From contig JAPKEL010000010.1 in the NCBI GenBank assembly GCA_028822065.1, positions 1-49,910 on the forward strand: a DNA stretch of 49,910 nt, written 5' to 3'. Positions 36,334-45,510 of this stretch are shown here, one piece after another. Origin of the DNA: Woeseiaceae bacterium. Its GTDB lineage: Bacteria; Pseudomonadota; Gammaproteobacteria; Steroidobacterales; Woeseiaceae. The first letter of the stretch is position 1. The number at the start of each line of letters is the position of its first letter. The translations under genes were made by a program, and so were the position numbers. The notes under the pieces were generated by a model. It searched no databases, was not told the DNA's origin, and was given only the letters and a program-made list of their open reading frames with translations.

Positions 36334-38061
36334 TTATAACTTACCATGAACCAGCAACCCATTAAAAAATGTGGCCAACACCTTTGTTTCATTGATTTGT
36401 GAAGAGGGTATGTCAAAAAGGTTGTTATCCAATACGATTAAATCGGCCTGTTTGCCAGGTTCAATTGAGCCAACTTTATGCTCCAAAAAATTCACAAATG
36501 CACCATTAATTGTATAGGCTTTAATGGCTGTAGCTAGATCAATTTCTTCATTTTTACCAAGCGGTATATTTGTAAGACCGTTGGGTTCAAGGCGGGTTAC
36601 AGCAGCTTCTATACCATCTAATGGATTAACTGAGGTTACATACCAATCACTACCAAATCCGATTTTAGCGCCAGTTCGATGGACGCTTCCAATAGGGTAA
36701 AGCCACTGACTTCTCTGAGTACCGATTTTTGAATATGTGTGTTCGGTAATGTATTCATCGCGAATTGCCCAAAGTGGTTGAAAATTTGCCACTACATCTA
36801 GTTCTACAAACCTATTAATATCCTCTTCTTGGAAAACTTGTATGTGAGAAATATGATGACGACTATCTCTTATACCATTGATGTTTCTGGCATTTTCTAA
36901 AGAATTAAAAGCAACATTAATCGCTCGATCACCTATTGCATGAAAATGAATTTGAAAACCTTCGGCATCCAATGCAGCAACTGCGTAGTTAAGGTCTTTG
37001 GGTGCATTTTGTAATTCACCACGAACATTATCTTCGCGATCGGAGTAAGGTTCAATCATTGCGGCGGTGTATGTTTCGATTACCCCATCTTGCCATATTT
37101 TAATGGCAGATATATGAATTAGTTCACTCTCTTTGTGTTGGTTTTTAACATGAATAAAATTTCTTAATTGCGGTTCAAGAGGTTGCCCATTTTTCCAAAA
37201 CATCGCCGTGACTACATGTAGGTTTAATTCATTGTTTGATTCAAGATATTTATAGGCGTTAAGGCCGTAATAAGGATCACCAGGTTCTAATTTTAAAATG
37301 GCATCTTGAACACCTGTGATTCCATAGCTATGAAAAAGATTCCTTGCAAACCGCAGCCCTTCAATTAGTTCTTTTTCTGAAAGTTCTGGTTGGTGTTGCA
37401 TCACTAACATCATGGCACTGTCTTCATGCAGAAGTCCTGATGGTTCGTTGGATTGATTGTAACGTTCAATCTTGCCATTGACGGGATCTTTTGTTTGGGC
37501 GCTAATGTTGGAAATTTCAAGCGCCTTACTGTTCACCCATAAAGAGTGACCATCCGATGATTTGAGTGAGACCGGTTTGTTAGGCATGATTTGATCTAAT
37601 AATTTCTTATCCGGAAGAGCATCAGCTGCAAAGTTATCAACAGCCCATCCACCCCCAAGTAACCACTCACTATTGGGATTATTATCAGCACAAGATTGTA
37701 TTTTTATAAGAAGATTTTCAAGGCCTCTAATTTCACTTAAATTGCATTGAAGGTAAGTCACACCTCCATGGACGGGATGAACGTGAATATCATGAAAGCC
37801 AGGTAAAAGCATTTTTCCTTGCAAATCTTTAATTTGACTATTGCTATCTTCGTACTGCAAAGCATCATGATCATTGCCTACAAAAATTATATTGCCTTCT
37901 TTTATTACAACTGCTTCCGCCCAAGGTTGTTGATCGTTGACGGTGTATATTTTGGCATTTATTAAGATAAGATTGGATGGATTTTTTGTATAAGCAATAG
38001 GTATAGCAATGAGTATAGATAATATGAGAGTTATAAGAGTATAGGAGTGTATGTTTTTCAT
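36334..38061 (-). CDS. Secreted amidohydrolase of the YtcJ-like family
   Basis: Metal-dependent hydrolase with an N-terminal signal peptide (residues 1-25, MKNIHSYTLITLILSI...). The metal-binding pair His93 and His95 lies in GFHDIHVHP, and further metal-site strings are FHAIGDRAI and FGSDWYVT. The C-terminal part VGSIEPGKQADLIVLD closes the composite domain. The start is the ATG at 38061, 11 bases after AAGGA; the open frame extends 18 codons upstream without support. The protein has 575 residues. YtcJ-like enzymes have poorly defined substrates (amides, N-acyl compounds). Export suggests an environmental substrate. Confidence 0.85.
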   Translation of the reverse strand: MKNIHSYTLITLILSILIAIPIAYTKNPSNLILINAKIYTVNDQQPWAEAVVIKEGNIIFVGNDHDALQYEDSNSQIKDLQGKMLLPGFHDIHVHPVHGGVTYLQCNLSEIRGLENLLIKIQSCADNNPNSEWLLGGGWAVDNFAADALPDKKLLDQIMPNKPVSLKSSDGHSLWVNSKALEISNISAQTKDPVNGKIERYNQSNEPSGLLHEDSAMMLVMQHQPELSEKELIEGLRFARNLFHSYGITGVQDAILKLEPGDPYYGLNAYKYLESNNELNLHVVTAMFWKNGQPLEPQLRNFIHVKNQHKESELIHISAIKIWQDGVIETYTAAMIEPYSDREDNVRGELQNAPKDLNYAVAALDAEGFQIHFHAIGDRAINVAFNSLENARNINGIRDSRHHISHIQVFQEEDINRFVELDVVANFQPLWAIRDEYITEHTYSKIGTQRSQWLYPIGSVHRTGAKIGFGSDWYVTSVNPLDGIEAAVTRLEPNGLTNIPLGKNEEIDLATAIKAYTINGAFVNFLEHKVGSIEPGKQADLIVLDNNLFDIPSSQINETKVLATFFNGLLVHGKL

Positions 38062-38141
38062 TGATGACTTATCCTTCAATCCGATAATTAGTATAAACTC
38101 TATTACAAGATCCACTAAATTAGAATAAGAGTAAAGTTCAG

Positions 38142-39377
38142 ATGAATAAGGCGTGTATTATTTTTTGTTGTTTATTGCTAAATGATATTGTTTTTGCTGA
38201 CATTCATTATATTAAACCCAGTGAAGATATCCAAGAACGCTTGCAAGAAGCTATGATACTTGCAAAGCCCGGAGATACAATCCAATTAGACGAGGGCCTG
38301 TATAAATTAACTGATGGTCTTTCTTTAACTCAAAGAGAAGTATCAATCAAAGGTGCTGGAATGTATAAAACCATACTGGATTTTTCGAATCAAATGTCTG
38401 GTGCTCAAGGTTTATTAGTCACTTCTGATGAAGTCCTTTTAAAGGATTTTGCTATAATTAATGCCAAAGGAGACGCGCTTAAGGTTGTGGGTGTCGATGG
38501 CATTTATATGATTAATTTGAGAGTAGAATGGACCAACGGGCCAGCTACCTCAAATGGTGCTTATGGTCTTTATCCCGTGCAATCAAAAAATGTTTTTATT
38601 GAAGGTTGTGTTGCCATTGGAGCTTCTGATGCTGGTATCTATGTAGGTCAATCTGAAAATATCATCGTTAAAAATAATAAGGCCATGTTTAATGTGGCGG
38701 GCATCGAAATTGAAAATTCTTTTTATGCTGATGTTTATGGTAACTCAGTGTCGAATAATACGGGGGGTATTTTGGTATTTGATTTACCAGATTTACCTCA
38801 ACAGGGTGGGCATCATATCCGCGTTTTTGAAAATCAATCTTATGATAACAATACAGATAATTTTGCACCACAAGGGAATATCGTAGCTTCTGTTCCAAGG
38901 GGAACAGGTATTTTAATCTTGGCCAATACAAACGTAGAAATATTTAAAAATAATATTCATAGTAATGGCACAATTAATTTAGCGATTGTTAGTTACTTCC
39001 AAGATACCAGTGATGATAATTATTACCCTCATCCTCGATCAGTTTATATTCATGATAATATTTTCAGTGACTCAGGTTTTGATCCTGATATAGATAGAAA
39101 TGAATTAGCAAAAATGCTAGTTGATCTCGCTAATGATGATATGCCAGACATATTCTGGGATGGCGTGACTCCTTTTTATCAAATGATTGTTGGTCAGCCA
39201 CAAGAGGAAAGAATTGGATTAGGAGAGAATGTGGGAGCGTCATTCCTGGCGATTAATCCAATTAAATATTTATTGCCGTTTTTAGATCCTGCGAATAGGG
39301 ATTATCAAGATTTTTTCACAAATAGACCCTCACTAGAGAAGGTCATTATCAACCTGCCCAATGAACGACTCTATTAA
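38142..39377 (+). CDS. Secreted parallel beta-helix repeat protein
   Basis: A 411-residue protein with a signal peptide (cleavage near residue 19, VFADIHY). Repeats of the right-handed beta-helix type run from about 60 to 310 (for example NVFIEGCVAIGASDAGIYVG, then NIIVKNNKAMFNVAGIEIEN). It resembles the family I recall as TIGR03805, whose members lie next to the diheme protein that here overlaps by 17 bases. No catalytic residues of pectin lyases are obvious. The function is unknown; polysaccharide binding or cleavage is a guess from the fold. Confidence 0.8.
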   Translation: MNKACIIFCCLLLNDIVFADIHYIKPSEDIQERLQEAMILAKPGDTIQLDEGLYKLTDGLSLTQREVSIKGAGMYKTILDFSNQMSGAQGLLVTSDEVLLKDFAIINAKGDALKVVGVDGIYMINLRVEWTNGPATSNGAYGLYPVQSKNVFIEGCVAIGASDAGIYVGQSENIIVKNNKAMFNVAGIEIENSFYADVYGNSVSNNTGGILVFDLPDLPQQGGHHIRVFENQSYDNNTDNFAPQGNIVASVPRGTGILILANTNVEIFKNNIHSNGTINLAIVSYFQDTSDDNYYPHPRSVYIHDNIFSDSGFDPDIDRNELAKMLVDLANDDMPDIFWDGVTPFYQMIVGQPQEERIGLGENVGASFLAINPIKYLLPFLDPANRDYQDFFTNRPSLEKVIINLPNERLY

Positions 39378-40452
39378 AATAAGGTTCTTTTTTTATGCTA
39401 TAAAAAAATCTCGTTACATTGTGTTCCTTATTACTTTTTTTTGTTTTGGGGTGCAGGCAGATTTAAATGTTAATGACGATCTTATTTTAACTGAGGGCTT
39501 TCCTGATAAGTTATCTGCATTTAGATTTTTTGAGGACACCCGCTCACAACTGCCCGCTAAAAATGTAATTCCTTATGATTTAATCTCATCATTATTCTCA
39601 GATTACACAAAAAAAAATAGATTTGTTTATGTTCCAGACTCACTACAGGCAAAGTATGAAACGGATTCCGTATATCAATTTCCTATTGGTAGCGCTCTAA
39701 TAAAGACTTTTTATTATATAAAAAACGAACAACTGGAAATGTCAGAACAACAGCTGCTTGAAACTCGATTATTACTCAGAAAAAATGATGGCTGGCATGC
39801 AGCTAGCTATGCTTGGGATGACGCTCAAGAGGAGGCAAGATTAAAGATTGCCGGTGCGACCATAAATACGTCTTGGGTCGATAAAAATGGCAAATATAGA
39901 AGTGTGCGTTATCGAGTGCCTAATAAAAATCAGTGCCAAGAATGTCATGAGGCAAATAAGCAAATTATTCCTATCGGCCCCAAAGCGAGAAACCTAAATA
40001 AGAATAAATATTATGCTGATTCTGAGGCTGAATTGAATCAATTGTATTATTGGCTAGATAAAAAAGTTATTGATTTTTATCCAGACTCACTAGATCTAGT
40101 GGTGGATTGGCAGGATAGCACAAAAAATTTAAACACCCGTGCTCGTTCCTATCTGGCTATAAATTGTGGGCATTGTCATAGTCCGCAGGGTAATGGAGCA
40201 TCAAGCGGCCTTTATTTAGGGTTTACTGAAAAACGGCCAATCCATATAGGTGTTATGAAGAAACCGGTAGCGGCTGGGAGGGGAAGCGGTAATAAATTAT
40301 ACTCGATAAACCCTGGAAAGCCGGAAGAATCGATCCTGCTTTATAGAATGCAGTCGATGGACCCTGGCATAATGATGCCTGAATCTGGACGGTCCTTAGT
40401 GCATGATGAGGGGGTCAACTTGATCAAGGAGTGGATTCAGGAGATGCGATAG
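39361..40452 (+). CDS. Exported diheme c-type cytochrome-like protein (HNE_0200/SO_2930-like)
   Basis: A 363-residue protein with an N-terminal export segment (about 18-34, YIVFLITFFCFGVQA). Two CxxCH heme c sites are visible: CQECH near 198 and CGHCH near 270. A MMPESG string near the C-terminus could supply a methionine ligand. The sequence fits the family I recall as TIGR03806, usually found with the beta-helix protein encoded upstream. The genes overlap by 17 bases, so they are surely coexpressed. An oxidative or electron-transfer role in the periplasm is inferred. Confidence 0.82.
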   Translation: MNDSIKIRFFFYAIKKSRYIVFLITFFCFGVQADLNVNDDLILTEGFPDKLSAFRFFEDTRSQLPAKNVIPYDLISSLFSDYTKKNRFVYVPDSLQAKYETDSVYQFPIGSALIKTFYYIKNEQLEMSEQQLLETRLLLRKNDGWHAASYAWDDAQEEARLKIAGATINTSWVDKNGKYRSVRYRVPNKNQCQECHEANKQIIPIGPKARNLNKNKYYADSEAELNQLYYWLDKKVIDFYPDSLDLVVDWQDSTKNLNTRARSYLAINCGHCHSPQGNGASSGLYLGFTEKRPIHIGVMKKPVAAGRGSGNKLYSINPGKPEESILLYRMQSMDPGIMMPESGRSLVHDEGVNLIKEWIQEMR

Positions 40453-40458
40453 AAATGA

Positions 40459-42189
40459 TTAATAGTCAAAATGTGAATTGCTACCTGAGTAACTCAGATT
40501 CAAATCTTCATCGATAATAATCCCATTTTCTTTTTTGTAAGTTTTCCAAAGACTTATCATTTCATTTAATTTTTGAGTATTTTTTCCTGCCAAGTCATAT
40601 TGCTCAAGGGGGTCATCCTTGAGATTGAATAGCGACCAACGATCATTGCCATGTGGTTTTTCAATCCATACACTTTTCCATGCACCTTTTCTGATCGCTT
40701 TTCGATTAAATAGTTCCCAGCCCATCACATTATTTTCTGGATGTACTATATTGGTTGTTCCGTTGAGCATGGCGATCATTGATTTACCTTTAATGGGATG
40801 GATTGCTTTACCTTGATATTGTTCGCCTGGATGTATGGTTTTAGCTATTTCAAGGAATGTTGGTGCAATATCCATAATCGAAGTAAAGGTATGATTGATC
40901 GTTTGTTGTTTAAATCCACTATAGGTAACGAAGGCCGGAGATAATAAACCGCCTTCTGATGGAAATCCTTTGAAATCCTTGTAAGGAGTAGAGCTGACTT
41001 CAGCCCATCTTGGCCCATAAGAAATATGAGAATTTGCTCTGCCCATATTTTCAATGCTGTTATCAAAATTAGCAGGAATCCATGCTGCATTTTCCAGTAT
41101 TACACGAGGGTCATTTCCTTCGGCTCCATTATCAGAAAGAAATACAATAACTGTATTATCAAAGATGCCTGCTTCTTTTAGGTACCTAATTAATCTCCCG
41201 ATGTGATGATCTAATGCCTCGACCATTCCAGCATAAACTTCCATTCTTTTGGCTTCTTTTTTTTGTGATTCCTTGTCCAGCTCATTCCAGGTTGGCCAGA
41301 GGTCTGATGATGAAGCTTTATTGATACTAATAAGTCCAAGTTCATTTAATTTTTTAAGGCGGAGAGATCTTATATTTTCATACCCTGCATCATATTTTCC
41401 TTGATACTTCTTTATAAAATCGTCCGGTGCTTGTAGTGGCCAGTGTGGCGCAGAATAGGCGGCATAGGCAAAGAAAGGCTTATTATTATTGTTTTTCCCC
41501 AGATGACTCTTGATGTAATTAATTAATTTATCTGTATAGAGTTCAGACGAGTAAAAGGGTTCTATAAGATCAATTGACTCACCTTGTTCTCGGTAAGGTG
41601 CTTTTGTGATTACATCGCGTTCAAACCCAACAATACGCTCTTGTTTGAAATGATTGCTGATACCGTTGGCAATAACAAATGTATCGTCGAAACCACGCGA
41701 TTCAGGCCCTTTTTCAAGACTTGAACCGAGATGCCATTTTCCGGACATCATAGTCCGGTACCCAGCATTTTGCAGAAGTGACGCAAAAGTGACGACATCC
41801 TTATTTAGATATCCCTCGTAACCCTTTTTCCCTATTTGATTAGGTCCTAACTCTTCTTCCATATTGCCAAGGCCAGCAAGATGATTATCTGTACCAGATA
41901 ATAACATTGACCGAGTTGGTGAGCAGGTGGGAGCAGTATGAAAGTTGGTTAATCGAGTACCGGCTAACGCAAGTTCATCAAGGTTGGGTGTCATTATTTC
42001 CCCACCAAACGAACCAAGATCAGACCAACCAAGATCATCTGCCACAATCAACAAAATATTTGGTCGAGATGAGGGGGCTTCGCCATTAGAAGCAAAGAGA
42101 TTTATAGGCAGAAAAATACTGAATATACCAATAAGGATGATGTCTTTATATGAATAATTAGATGTAATCACATTCTTTTTTCTTAACAA
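40459..42189 (-). CDS. Secreted type I sulfatase (arylsulfatase family)
   Basis: Hydrolyses sulfate esters; exported to the periplasm. A signal peptide ends near residue 34 (LPINLFAS). The metal site RPNILLIVADDLGWSD is at 42-57, and the formylglycine motif CSPTR at 89-93 with Cys89, so a formylglycine-generating enzyme is needed for activity. MSGKWHLG and LSDNGAEGND further support the class. The start is uncertain: the open frame begins with TTG at 42189 without a ribosome binding site; a GTG at 42171 is an alternative. The protein has 576 residues by the longer choice. It converges on the diheme protein gene. The substrate is unknown; algal sulfated polysaccharides or aryl sulfates are possible. 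Confidence 0.87.
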   Translation of the reverse strand: MLRKKNVITSNYSYKDIILIGIFSIFLPINLFASNGEAPSSRPNILLIVADDLGWSDLGSFGGEIMTPNLDELALAGTRLTNFHTAPTCSPTRSMLLSGTDNHLAGLGNMEEELGPNQIGKKGYEGYLNKDVVTFASLLQNAGYRTMMSGKWHLGSSLEKGPESRGFDDTFVIANGISNHFKQERIVGFERDVITKAPYREQGESIDLIEPFYSSELYTDKLINYIKSHLGKNNNNKPFFAYAAYSAPHWPLQAPDDFIKKYQGKYDAGYENIRSLRLKKLNELGLISINKASSSDLWPTWNELDKESQKKEAKRMEVYAGMVEALDHHIGRLIRYLKEAGIFDNTVIVFLSDNGAEGNDPRVILENAAWIPANFDNSIENMGRANSHISYGPRWAEVSSTPYKDFKGFPSEGGLLSPAFVTYSGFKQQTINHTFTSIMDIAPTFLEIAKTIHPGEQYQGKAIHPIKGKSMIAMLNGTTNIVHPENNVMGWELFNRKAIRKGAWKSVWIEKPHGNDRWSLFNLKDDPLEQYDLAGKNTQKLNEMISLWKTYKKENGIIIDEDLNLSYSGSNSHFDY

Positions 42190-42292
42190 ATTGCTGACAA
42201 TAAAAATAACAAACTGCTAGCATTCTAACAAAATTTATTAATTAAGATATTGTAAAAGGTATTAACTTTTAGGTTTATGGGGAATTTTTTAT

Positions 42293-43198
42293 ATGACTGA
42301 GATCAAGAGCTCTAAAATTGATGGGATAGAGACATTTGAAGCTGAAATAAATGGGGAAAGAATCGAATGGGATAGTGAATTAACTTATAATTCTCACCTC
42401 CAGACAGAGCGTTTATTGTCTTCACAAATTGGTGTCTCAGGCGAGCCAGATGAGACATTATTCATCATCATTCATCAAACTATGGAATTATGGATAAAAC
42501 TCTGTTTGCATGAGCTTAGAATTGTGATTGAGTGCATTAAAAGTGACCAGCTTTCAAAGTCATTCAAAACCTTTGATAGAATATCTGCAATTCAAAGACA
42601 TATGATTCAATCATGGGAGATTCTAGCAACATTAACACCTCATGATTTTTTAACGTTTAGAGGGTATTTACGAAAAGCATCTGGTTTTCAATCACATCAG
42701 TATCGAGAGCTTGAATTTTTATTAGGCAATAAGAATAAAGATCTTATCGTCGTGCATAAAGATGATCAGGTCGTATATAACACCTTGACGCAAGTACTAA
42801 ATACGCCTTCACTTTATGATGAAACACTTATTTTACTGTCAAAAAAAGGCTTTGCTATTCCATCGGCTATTCTGGACAGGGATTGGTCTAAGCCTTATGA
42901 AGCCTCTCCTGAAATTGAAGATATTTGGCGTTTAATTTATGAAGATACTGAGAAGTACTGGGAGTTATATATGCTTGCTGAGAGAGTAACTTCATTGGAG
43001 TATTATTTTCAAGAATGGCGATTTAAGCATATGAAGACCGTATCTCGAGTCATTGGTCATAGCACAGGTACCGCAGGATCATCAGGAGTTAATTATTTAT
43101 TAAAAGCTCTTGATTTAAGCTTTTTTCCTGAACTGTGGTCGATGCGCACCAAACTAAGCACTGACAAGGAGGAGAATGGACCTCGGTGTCCATTGTGA
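42293..43198 (+). CDS. kynA: Tryptophan 2,3-dioxygenase
   Basis: Heme dioxygenase that opens the indole ring of tryptophan to N-formylkynurenine. Residues known from the Xanthomonas enzyme are conserved: His61 (IIHQTMELW), Arg123 (TFRGYL), heme ligand His246 (FKHMKTV) and Thr260 (STGTAGSSG). The SGFQSHQYRELEF motif is at 130-142. At 301 residues it is complete. GGGGAA precedes the ATG. One position in GTGGSSG is Ala. No kynurenine formamidase or kynureninase gene is in the window, so the substrate could also be a tryptophan-like indole. It heads a cluster of ring-cleavage enzymes. Confidence 0.9.
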   Translation: MTEIKSSKIDGIETFEAEINGERIEWDSELTYNSHLQTERLLSSQIGVSGEPDETLFIIIHQTMELWIKLCLHELRIVIECIKSDQLSKSFKTFDRISAIQRHMIQSWEILATLTPHDFLTFRGYLRKASGFQSHQYRELEFLLGNKNKDLIVVHKDDQVVYNTLTQVLNTPSLYDETLILLSKKGFAIPSAILDRDWSKPYEASPEIEDIWRLIYEDTEKYWELYMLAERVTSLEYYFQEWRFKHMKTVSRVIGHSTGTAGSSGVNYLLKALDLSFFPELWSMRTKLSTDKEENGPRCPL

Positions 43199-43339
43199 TA
43201 ATTGAATTTAGAGGCTCTACAGTATGATGCTGTAGAAATTATTGCTGAAGTTGCTGGATCTGCCTCCTGGGAGGAGCAAGATGCTACCGTTACGCTCTAT
43301 ACTTGAGTAAGATGTTTATTTGAAACAGGATAGATACGT
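43199..43339. promoter_or_regulatory. Gap between kynA and nitrilase with dyad symmetry and short in-frame ORF
   Basis: TCTACAG (43216-43222) and CTGTAGA (43230-43236) are perfect 7-bp inverted repeats around 7 bases. CCTCC-TG-GGAGG follows near 43263-43274. Both could be operator sites or RNA structure controlling the downstream operon. The same stretch carries a 34-codon open frame (TTG at 43202 to TGA at 43304) in phase with kynA after its TGA-TAA stops; I do not recognise its peptide. Confidence 0.4.
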
Positions 43340-44335
43340 ATGTCTTTACCAATATTTAAAGCTGCTGCCGTTCAAGCATCACCAATTTATTTGGATGCAA
43401 AGGCGACTGTGGATAAAGCTTGCGATTTAGTTGTTGAAGCAAGTACTCAAGGTGCTCGCATTATCGCATTTCCAGAAGTATTTGTGCCAGCCTACCCTTA
43501 TTGGAGTTGGATAATGAACCCGGTCATGGGTTCGCCATTTTTTGAGCGACTCTATCATAACAGTGTTGATATCCCTGGACCTGAAGTACAAACTTTGTGC
43601 GAATCCGCTAAGAAAAATGACTGTTATATCGTTATAGGTGTAAATGAGAGGGGCCCAAAGAAATTAGGCACAATATACAATACCAATATAACCATCAACC
43701 CGGCTGGTGAAATAATTGGTTGTCATCGAAAATTAGTACCCACATGGGCAGAAAAATTAGTTTGGAGTGGCGGCGATGGTTCAACATTAAAAGTTCATGA
43801 TACGGATGTTGGTATGATTGGAACATTAGCTTGCGGTGAAAATACGAATCCTCTGGCACGATTTACTCTAATGGCACAAGGTGAGCAAGTACATGTTGCT
43901 AATTATATAGGCTTACCCACCGCGCCAAAAGAATACAATATGGCAGAAGCAATTAAATTACGTGGTATGACACATTCTTTTGAAGGTAAAATTTTTACAA
44001 TTATTTCTTGCTCTACAGTTTCTGAAGAAATTATATCTGAGATGGAGCGTTTTGTGCCTGATGCGAGGACATTACTGACTAGAAAAAATGGTGCATTTTC
44101 AGGCATTATTGGGCCAGATGGTAATCTCATGGGGGATGGATTGATTGATGACGAGGGGATTATATACGCTGAAATTGATCTCAATCGGTGCATTCAGCCC
44201 AAACAAATGCACGATATACTGGGGCATTATAATCGTTTTGATATCTTTGATTTAAGAGTGAATATAGCAAAACAAGAGCCTGTTAAATTTATAAAAAAAG
44301 AAATTAAAAATGGATCTGAGAATTATAAAAAATGA
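43340..44335 (+). CDS. Nitrilase-family carbon-nitrogen hydrolase
   Basis: Hydrolyses a nitrile to the acid and ammonia, or possibly an amide. The catalytic triad is Glu46 (FPEVFVP), Lys131 (HRKLVPT) and Cys165 (ACGENTNPLARF). AYPYWSW at 51-57 and the CGENTNPLA context place it in the true nitrilase branch rather than among amidases. The length of 331 is normal. AGGAT lies upstream of the ATG. The next gene starts 12 bases after its stop. The natural nitrile is unknown; the surrounding ring-cleavage genes point to an aromatic or indolic compound. Confidence 0.88.
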   Translation: MSLPIFKAAAVQASPIYLDAKATVDKACDLVVEASTQGARIIAFPEVFVPAYPYWSWIMNPVMGSPFFERLYHNSVDIPGPEVQTLCESAKKNDCYIVIGVNERGPKKLGTIYNTNITINPAGEIIGCHRKLVPTWAEKLVWSGGDGSTLKVHDTDVGMIGTLACGENTNPLARFTLMAQGEQVHVANYIGLPTAPKEYNMAEAIKLRGMTHSFEGKIFTIISCSTVSEEIISEMERFVPDARTLLTRKNGAFSGIIGPDGNLMGDGLIDDEGIIYAEIDLNRCIQPKQMHDILGHYNRFDIFDLRVNIAKQEPVKFIKKEIKNGSENYKK

Positions 44336-44347
44336 TGAGGGATGATA

Positions 44348-45481
44348 ATGAGTCACAATAAAAGCGATCCTCGAGACAAATTAAGAGGTAGATCTAATGT
44401 TAAGGATAGCAAAGAACTACTTGAATTTTATAAAAAACTTGAAGATAAATCTACAACAGCTTTTTGGCGAAGAGCGAATGATATAGAACCTTGGGAACCG
44501 ATTACTAGGTATAAACCAACGGTATGGCGTTATGAAGAGCTTCGGGATTTAGTTTTGCAATCTGCAGAGCTAGTTAAACCAGAAGAGGCTGGTAGACGGG
44601 TAATAGTTCTTATGAATAACTCCGATGCTGGGCGAGAGCATACTTCTTGTGTGGGCTGGTTATTTAGTGGTTTGCAGGTCATGAAGCCCGGAGAAATTAC
44701 TCCAGCTCATAAGCATACAGCTTCAGCGCAACGTTTTATTATGGAGGGCGGTGGCGCCTATACAGTAGTGGATGGCCATCAAGTGACTCTCAATAAAAAT
44801 GATTATGTATTAACGCCGAATGGATGCTGGCATGATCATGGTGTTTTTGAGGATGGCCAGATTTCAATATGGCAGGATGGTTTGGATATTCCATTAATGA
44901 ATTCATTGGAAACTAATTTTTACAGCGTCTATCCAGAAGAAACTCAAAAGACAAAATATAATACTGATGATTCTCCCATGAGTTATGGTGCGCCAGGCCT
45001 GATTCCGGTTGAGAGAGAACCTTGGGATAAACCATATTCTCCATTGTTAGTTTATCGCTGGGAGGATACCAAAAAGGCTTTGTATAATTTATCAAAAGCC
45101 GGTGATGGGAGTCCATTCGATGGTTATATTCTTCGTTATTCTAATCCTGTGACGGGAGGTTGGGCAATGAATACAATGGGTGCGCATATGCAAATGCTAA
45201 ATCCGGGTCAACATACCAAGGCCCACCGTCATACTGGGAATGTGATGTATAACTGTGCTGGGGGCGAAGGTTATAGCATAATAGGTGGTCAAAAATATCA
45301 CTGGCAAGAGCATGATATATTTTGTGTACCATCTTGGGTTTGGCATGAACATGTAAATACCAGTAAGAGTGATGAAGCGTTCTTGTATTCATTTAATGAC
45401 TTTCCGGTAATGGAATCTTTGTGCGTGTATTTTGAAGAGCCACTAGATGAAAATAAAGGGCATCAAAAATTAACGAGTTAA
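44348..45481 (+). CDS. Gentisate 1,2-dioxygenase-like bicupin ring-cleavage dioxygenase
   Basis: Fe(II) extradiol-type enzyme of the gentisate/salicylate/1-hydroxy-2-naphthoate dioxygenase family. The first cupin carries the iron ligands His121 and His123 (PAHKHTASAQRF) and His162 (WHDHG). The second cupin has KAHRHTGN and WHEHVN, likely a further site. The start is the ATG at 44348, with GAGGG just upstream; an ATG at 44342 lies inside that site. At 377 residues it has the family size. The expected product from gentisate is maleylpyruvate. Aminated or nitrated analogues (5-hydroxyanthranilate, 5-nitrosalicylate) are real alternatives within this family. Confidence 0.86.
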   Translation: MSHNKSDPRDKLRGRSNVKDSKELLEFYKKLEDKSTTAFWRRANDIEPWEPITRYKPTVWRYEELRDLVLQSAELVKPEEAGRRVIVLMNNSDAGREHTSCVGWLFSGLQVMKPGEITPAHKHTASAQRFIMEGGGAYTVVDGHQVTLNKNDYVLTPNGCWHDHGVFEDGQISIWQDGLDIPLMNSLETNFYSVYPEETQKTKYNTDDSPMSYGAPGLIPVEREPWDKPYSPLLVYRWEDTKKALYNLSKAGDGSPFDGYILRYSNPVTGGWAMNTMGAHMQMLNPGQHTKAHRHTGNVMYNCAGGEGYSIIGGQKYHWQEHDIFCVPSWVWHEHVNTSKSDEAFLYSFNDFPVMESLCVYFEEPLDENKGHQKLTS

Positions 45482-45510
45482 TTTATAAATATTTTTAAAG
45501 GTAGTTGATT

